From NCBI RefSeq assembly GCF_024806495.1, contig NZ_JANUFF010000013.1, forward strand, positions 57,621 through 121,620: a stretch of DNA of 64,000 nt. Reading direction: 5' to 3'. The position numbers and the translations under genes were made by a program. This document shows, one piece after another, positions 60,383 to 64,000 of the stretch. The stretch is from Chryseobacterium sp. JUb7 (GTDB taxonomy: Bacteria > Bacteroidota > Bacteroidia > Flavobacteriales > Weeksellaceae). The notes beneath the pieces are model-generated. The model was not told where the DNA came from. It saw nothing but the letters and a program-made list of their open reading frames with translations, and did no database searches. Every line of letters begins with the position of its first letter. Position 1 is the first letter of the stretch.

Positions 60383-61270
60383 ATGAAAAAAATTCTAATG
60401 CTATTATTTTCTTTAAGTTTAACATTTTTGCTCTGTCAGAAAGTTGAATTAAAGAAAGTAACAGATTCATCCCAGGTTTTCAAAGGTGAAATTGCAGGTG
60501 TTCCTATCACTATACAGCTATATTTTGCAGGAATAGCGGATTGTAGCTTATATCAGTATTTTGTAGACGGATGGTATTATTATGACAAATACCAAAAGAA
60601 AATCCCGTTAACCGGGATCTATGATTATGGAAAGCTGTCTTTATTTAACTTTGGAAATCAGCAAAAGCAGAGCTCTAAAAGTTTCAGGGAACAACTTACC
60701 TCTCCTCAGAAAGTAGAAAAAACATCAGAAATTGCAGAAGCATTACATCCTAAAGAAAAAATTGTTTTCGAACAAAATGAAGCCAAAGAAAATCCAGTTC
60801 CAGGTCACTTTTATCTGAACAAAAAAACACAGCCTGCAAAATTGTTCACAAGTAACGATATGATTTACCGTTACAACAATTATTTAATTTTACCCAATAA
60901 CAAAAAGATCAATACCTTTGATTTCATTAACAAACACGGCGGAAATCAACTTATATCTTATATTTCAGGAGACAATGGAAATCGGGTTTTATTGTATTTC
61001 GAACATTCTTCGAACTTTAATGCCTGCGGAATGTGTGGTGCAAGTGAAGGCGAAAAAGGCTATCGAGTTTTGTATTTTACCAAAGACTGGAATTATAAAA
61101 GCTATGAAGAATTTCTGACAGAAAGCTGTCTTGAAAATATTTACGATACCAAAGTTACCCGAAATAAGGATTCCAAGATTTTAAAATTCAACATCAAAAA
61201 GACAGAAAGCAGCTCGTCCTATAATATTACTGTAGACTTGAAAAATGCTTCCGTTGTAAAATCGAAATAA
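60383..61270 (+). CDS. Secreted protein of unknown function
   Basis: A 295-residue protein with a signal peptide (MKKILMLLFSLSLTFLLCQ). A possible lipid Cys at 18 is followed by Gln, so lipidation is uncertain. The first part (VFKGEIAGVPITIQLYF ... YYYDKYQKKIPLTGIYDYG) looks like small beta domains of Bacteroidota secreted proteins. The C-terminal part has NACGMCGASEGEKGYRVLYF with a CxxC. I do not recognise the family. It is likely in one transcript with the DUF445 gene. Confidence 0.75.
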   Translation: MKKILMLLFSLSLTFLLCQKVELKKVTDSSQVFKGEIAGVPITIQLYFAGIADCSLYQYFVDGWYYYDKYQKKIPLTGIYDYGKLSLFNFGNQQKQSSKSFREQLTSPQKVEKTSEIAEALHPKEKIVFEQNEAKENPVPGHFYLNKKTQPAKLFTSNDMIYRYNNYLILPNNKKINTFDFINKHGGNQLISYISGDNGNRVLLYFEHSSNFNACGMCGASEGEKGYRVLYFTKDWNYKSYEEFLTESCLENIYDTKVTRNKDSKILKFNIKKTESSSSYNITVDLKNASVVKSK

Positions 61271-61280
61271 TAGAAACAAA

Positions 61281-61312
61281 AAAGAGAGCTTAAAAAAACT
61301 CTCTTTCTTTTT
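61281..61312. terminator. Terminator between the unknown secreted protein gene and pyrD
   Basis: An 8-bp stem AAAGAGAG/CTCTCTTT (61281-61288 with 61299-61306) with a T-rich tail between convergent genes. Confidence 0.75.
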
Positions 61313-62348
61313 ATCTTGGCAATCTGCTTGCTCTCTTTAAAATTTCTTTATTGATCTCATTAATCAATTCCGGGCCTTCGTAGATAAACCCAGTGTACAA
61401 CTGAATCAAAGTAGCACCTGCATCCAGTTTTTCAATCGCGTCTTTTGCAGAATGAATTCCGCCAACTCCAATGATTGGGAAAGCCCTGTTGCTTTTATCG
61501 GAAAGATATTTAATCATTTTTGTGCTCCTCTCTCGGATTGGTTTTCCGCTTAAACCTCCGTTTCCTATTTCTGCTAAAGTCTCCGGAGATGTTTTCAAAC
61601 CTTCTCTGTTGACTGAAGTATTTGAAACCACGATACCATCGATTTTTGTTTCAGCAATCAATTCGATAATTTCATCTAATTGAGTATTATTCAAATCCGG
61701 TGCAATTTTTAAAAGAATTGGTTTTTGTACAGATTTTGACTGGTTGATTTTTTTAACTTCTGTAATCAGTTCGCGAAGATATTCTACATCTTCCAGTTTG
61801 GCATGACTTCCAACGTTCGGGCAGCTTACATTCAGTACGAAATAGTCTACATAAGGATGAAGACCTTCAAAACAATCCAGATAATCCTGGGTGTAATTTT
61901 CCGGGCTTGTATCCGTATTTTTTCCGATGTTTCCACCGATGATGATTTTTCCTTTGTTACCTTTCAGTTTTTCAATGGCAGCTTGAAGACCATCATTGTT
62001 GAAACCCATTCTGTTGATGATTCCGCCATCTTCTATCAGACGAAATAATCTTTTCTTAGGATTTCCGGCCTGAGCTCTTGGCGTTACCGTTCCGATTTCT
62101 ACAAATCCGAAACCTAAATCTCCCAATTCATTGAACAAAACAGCATTTTTATCAAAACCGGCCGCCAATCCAACAGGATTTTTAAATTTTAATCCGAAAA
62201 CTTCTCTTTCCAGACGTTTGTCTTCAATCGGTTTTGGAAAAAATAATTTGGTAAGAAATCCAAAATTTTTAAGCATCGAAAAAGTAAAGTGATGAACTTC
62301 TTCGGGATCAAATTTGAAAAGAATCGGACGAATGAGCGATTTGTACAT
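61311..62348 (-). CDS. pyrD: Dihydroorotate dehydrogenase, class 2-like with catalytic Cys
   Basis: A 345-residue flavoprotein that oxidises dihydroorotate to orotate in pyrimidine synthesis. The N-terminal membrane-associated helices (MYKSLIRPILFKFDPEEVHHF) and length are those of the quinone-dependent class 2. FMN and substrate motifs include NPVGLAAGFDKN, INRMGFNNDG and NTSVNREGL, plus GLSGKPIRERSTKMI. At the active base position, where class 2 enzymes have Ser (ISSPNT), this protein has Cys (NVSCPNVGS), as class 1 enzymes do. The promoter TATTTTTG lies 16 bases before the ATG. Confidence 0.95.
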   Translation of the reverse strand: MYKSLIRPILFKFDPEEVHHFTFSMLKNFGFLTKLFFPKPIEDKRLEREVFGLKFKNPVGLAAGFDKNAVLFNELGDLGFGFVEIGTVTPRAQAGNPKKRLFRLIEDGGIINRMGFNNDGLQAAIEKLKGNKGKIIIGGNIGKNTDTSPENYTQDYLDCFEGLHPYVDYFVLNVSCPNVGSHAKLEDVEYLRELITEVKKINQSKSVQKPILLKIAPDLNNTQLDEIIELIAETKIDGIVVSNTSVNREGLKTSPETLAEIGNGGLSGKPIRERSTKMIKYLSDKSNRAFPIIGVGGIHSAKDAIEKLDAGATLIQLYTGFIYEGPELINEINKEILKRASRLPR

Positions 62349-62363
62349 TGAAAAAAAGTTTTA

Positions 62364-62371
62364 CAAAAATA
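62364..62371 (-). promoter_or_regulatory. -7 element TATTTTTG of pyrD
   Basis: It lies 16 bases before ATG 62348 on the minus strand. Confidence 0.55.
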
Positions 62372-62566
62372 CTCATTTTAAAATTAATGGTTGGTTACCA
62401 TATGATATTTTATGTAAAAATGTTTTATACGTATCATCTATAAAACACAAATATCTGTGTAATCTTTAAAATCAGGAAGATATTTCTTAATGTAAGATTT
62501 ATTTAGCCGAATTACGGATTAAGAAAATTAATAGTATTAAAAATAAGACGGCTGGAAATAACTATC

Positions 62567-62598
62567 ATCCTTGTCAAGGTTTAAACCTTGACAAGGAT
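62567..62598. repeat. Perfect 32-bp palindrome
   Basis: ATCCTTGTCAAGGTTT is followed directly by its reverse complement, with no spacer. Each arm also contains CCTTG...CAAGG. It is of the intergenic hairpin type common in Chryseobacterium-like genomes. Confidence 0.8.
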
Positions 62599-62715
62599 AT
62601 TTAAATGCTATCTATGAGATATAAACATCTATACAACCTTAAAATCAGCGAGATAACTTTTGAACGTGTTATTTAAGTCAGCAAAGTATTAATCAACAAG
62701 TTGATTTGATGAAGC

Positions 62716-62850
62716 CCCGTCACTTTGAGTAGATTTTGAAAAAATCGTATCGAGAAGTTTTTGATTAAACGGCTGAAGTCAGTAATTCGAAGGCTCTCGA
62801 TACATTTTTCTCCGCTTTGCTACAAAAAACACTCGAACTGACGAAGTTTA
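62716..62850. repeat. Degenerate inverted intergenic repeat
   Basis: The left part holds CGTCACTTTGAGTAGATTTT and ATCGTATCGAGAAG; the right part CTCTCGATACATTTTTCTCC and CACTCGAACTGACG. The arms are diverged reverse complements around a short middle. Confidence 0.68.
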
Positions 62851-62874
62851 CTGATCTGTCGAATTAAATAAAAA

Positions 62875-63570
62875 CTACGAATACGCACTCAAATCCAACT
62901 TCAAAATATCTCCTACTCTCTTGAATTCATCGTCAATAGTAGCATTTACTGTAATTTTTTCATTAGAAATAGGATGATTAAAAATCAATTGGTGAGCGTG
63001 AAGCGTCATTTTGCTGATTTCGAATGTTTGAAGCCACAACTTATTCTGTTTATTACAACCATGTTTACGACAACCTAAAATGGGATGTAAAATATGTTTA
63101 AAATGTTTTCTCAGCTGATGAAATCTTCCTGTTTCAGGAATCGCTTCGACTAAACAATATCTTGAAGTCTGATGTTTTAAAAAAGGTAAATCTATTTCCG
63201 AAGTCTGTAAGCGTCGATAATAGGTAATGGCATTTTGTTTGACTTCATTTTCATTAACCAAATCATAATCGATGGTTTCTTCTTCTTTTGCCCAACCTCG
63301 GAGAATGGCAATGTATTTTTTTTCCACCTTTTTTTCCTCAAATTGAGTGCTCATCATTCTCAGCGTATCTTTATCTAAAGTGAACAGCAAAACACCCGAC
63401 GTCTTTCGGTCTAATCGATGTACAGGATACACTTTTTGTCCAATCTGCTTTTTCAATTCCTGAATTGCGTAAGTATCTGCTTCTCCGGCATAAAAAGATT
63501 TATGAACCAATAATCCGCTGGGTTTGTTGATGGCAATAAGATGTTCGTCTCGATAAAGAATTTCTAACAT
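62875..63570 (-). CDS. RNA pseudouridine synthase, RluA/TruC-like
   Basis: A 231-residue enzyme that isomerises uridine in tRNA or rRNA. The catalytic Asp is in VHRLDRKTSGVLLF. Other family marks are IAINKPSGLLVHKS at the start and ETGRFHQLRKHFKHILHPI at the C-terminal part, which resemble TruC (tRNA U65). No S4 domain is present. The position after HPI, normally GD..HG, reads LGCRKHGCNK, with two Cys. The start ATG is 5 bases from a TACTTTTG element, so the mRNA may be leaderless. Confidence 0.88.
   Translation of the reverse strand: MLEILYRDEHLIAINKPSGLLVHKSFYAGEADTYAIQELKKQIGQKVYPVHRLDRKTSGVLLFTLDKDTLRMMSTQFEEKKVEKKYIAILRGWAKEEETIDYDLVNENEVKQNAITYYRRLQTSEIDLPFLKHQTSRYCLVEAIPETGRFHQLRKHFKHILHPILGCRKHGCNKQNKLWLQTFEISKMTLHAHQLIFNHPISNEKITVNATIDDEFKRVGDILKLDLSAYS

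Positions 63571-64000
<430 letters not shown>

Larger units (their letters stand above)
62349..62874. other. Gene-free region with palindromes and repeat remnants
   Basis: 526 bases without a credible ORF. It carries the pyrD -7 element (62364-62371), a 32-bp perfect palindrome (62567-62598) and an inverted-repeat element (62716-62850). Confidence 0.65.

Noticed and set aside
62349..62874. CRISPR array or small RNA gene in the gene-free region
   Set aside because: Repeats are inverted pairs, not regularly spaced direct repeats, and no conserved RNA structure could be recognised.

Overview
The window looks like chromosomal DNA of a flavobacterium (Bacteroidota), most likely Chryseobacterium or a close Weeksellaceae relative. 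The reasons are the AT-rich composition, many TAnnTTTG (-7) promoter elements with scarce Shine-Dalgarno sequences, TonB receptors with carboxypeptidase-like regulatory domains, a type A T9SS sorting domain, an exosortase F pair, and lineage-typical families (DUF4271, DUF4293, DUF4296, DUF5689, DUF6702, HYC_CC_PP). No tRNA, rRNA, insertion sequence, prophage or CRISPR array was found. Several degenerate intergenic repeats are present. The last 81 bases are pure G and are almost certainly a sequencing or assembly artefact.

Region by region. 1-4033: tail of a TonB receptor, a small membrane protein, asd and a CDF metal transporter. 4207-5164: exosortase F (xrtF) and its partner. 5213-8433: an AmgK-like sugar kinase, a stand-alone RapZ C-terminal domain, a MurU-like nucleotidyltransferase and a LOG-family enzyme; the first three look like a cell-wall sugar recycling set. 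9324-10828: a lipoprotein with a TNT-type NAD glycohydrolase domain, a zinc-ribbon protein directly behind it and a small ORF facing it. 11059-17501: a TonB receptor and DUF5689 lipoprotein operon divergent from a secreted DNase I-fold nuclease, possibly a nucleic-acid scavenging locus. 17711-19930: two secreted proteins, one carrying a T9SS signal.

19990-36998 is mostly housekeeping: sodA, rho, an M28 peptidase, an MsbA-type ABC exporter, psd-cdsA-LUD, ftsH-rsfS, birA, an LptF/G permease, tgt, DUF4296 and a polyprenyl-phosphate glycosyltransferase. 36330-41151: DUF4271, hemD, an oligopeptidase B operon and an AHSA1 protein. 41357-43699: a two-component system. 43779-47552: a metal-linked group (repeat lipoprotein, Cys/His-rich HYC_CC_PP protein, TonB receptor with two HMA-like domains). 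47763-52948: AraC regulator, OsmC, then a TetR-thiolase-thioesterase-ketoacyl synthase operon with a palindromic operator. 53075-57658: a porin-Dabb-cupin operon divergent from an OmpR-type two-component system, with direct repeats between them. 57678-63570: L,D-transpeptidase-like protein, msrB, DUF445, a secreted unknown, pyrD and a TruC-like pseudouridine synthase.

The observations most worth following up are the TNT-domain lipoprotein with its neighbour, the AmgK/RapZ-C/MurU grouping, the HMA-fused TonB receptor cluster, the candidate response-regulator site at the porin promoter, and several genes whose start codon lies only 4-6 bases after a -7 element (probable leaderless mRNAs). All functions are inferred from reading the sequence; no database search was run.
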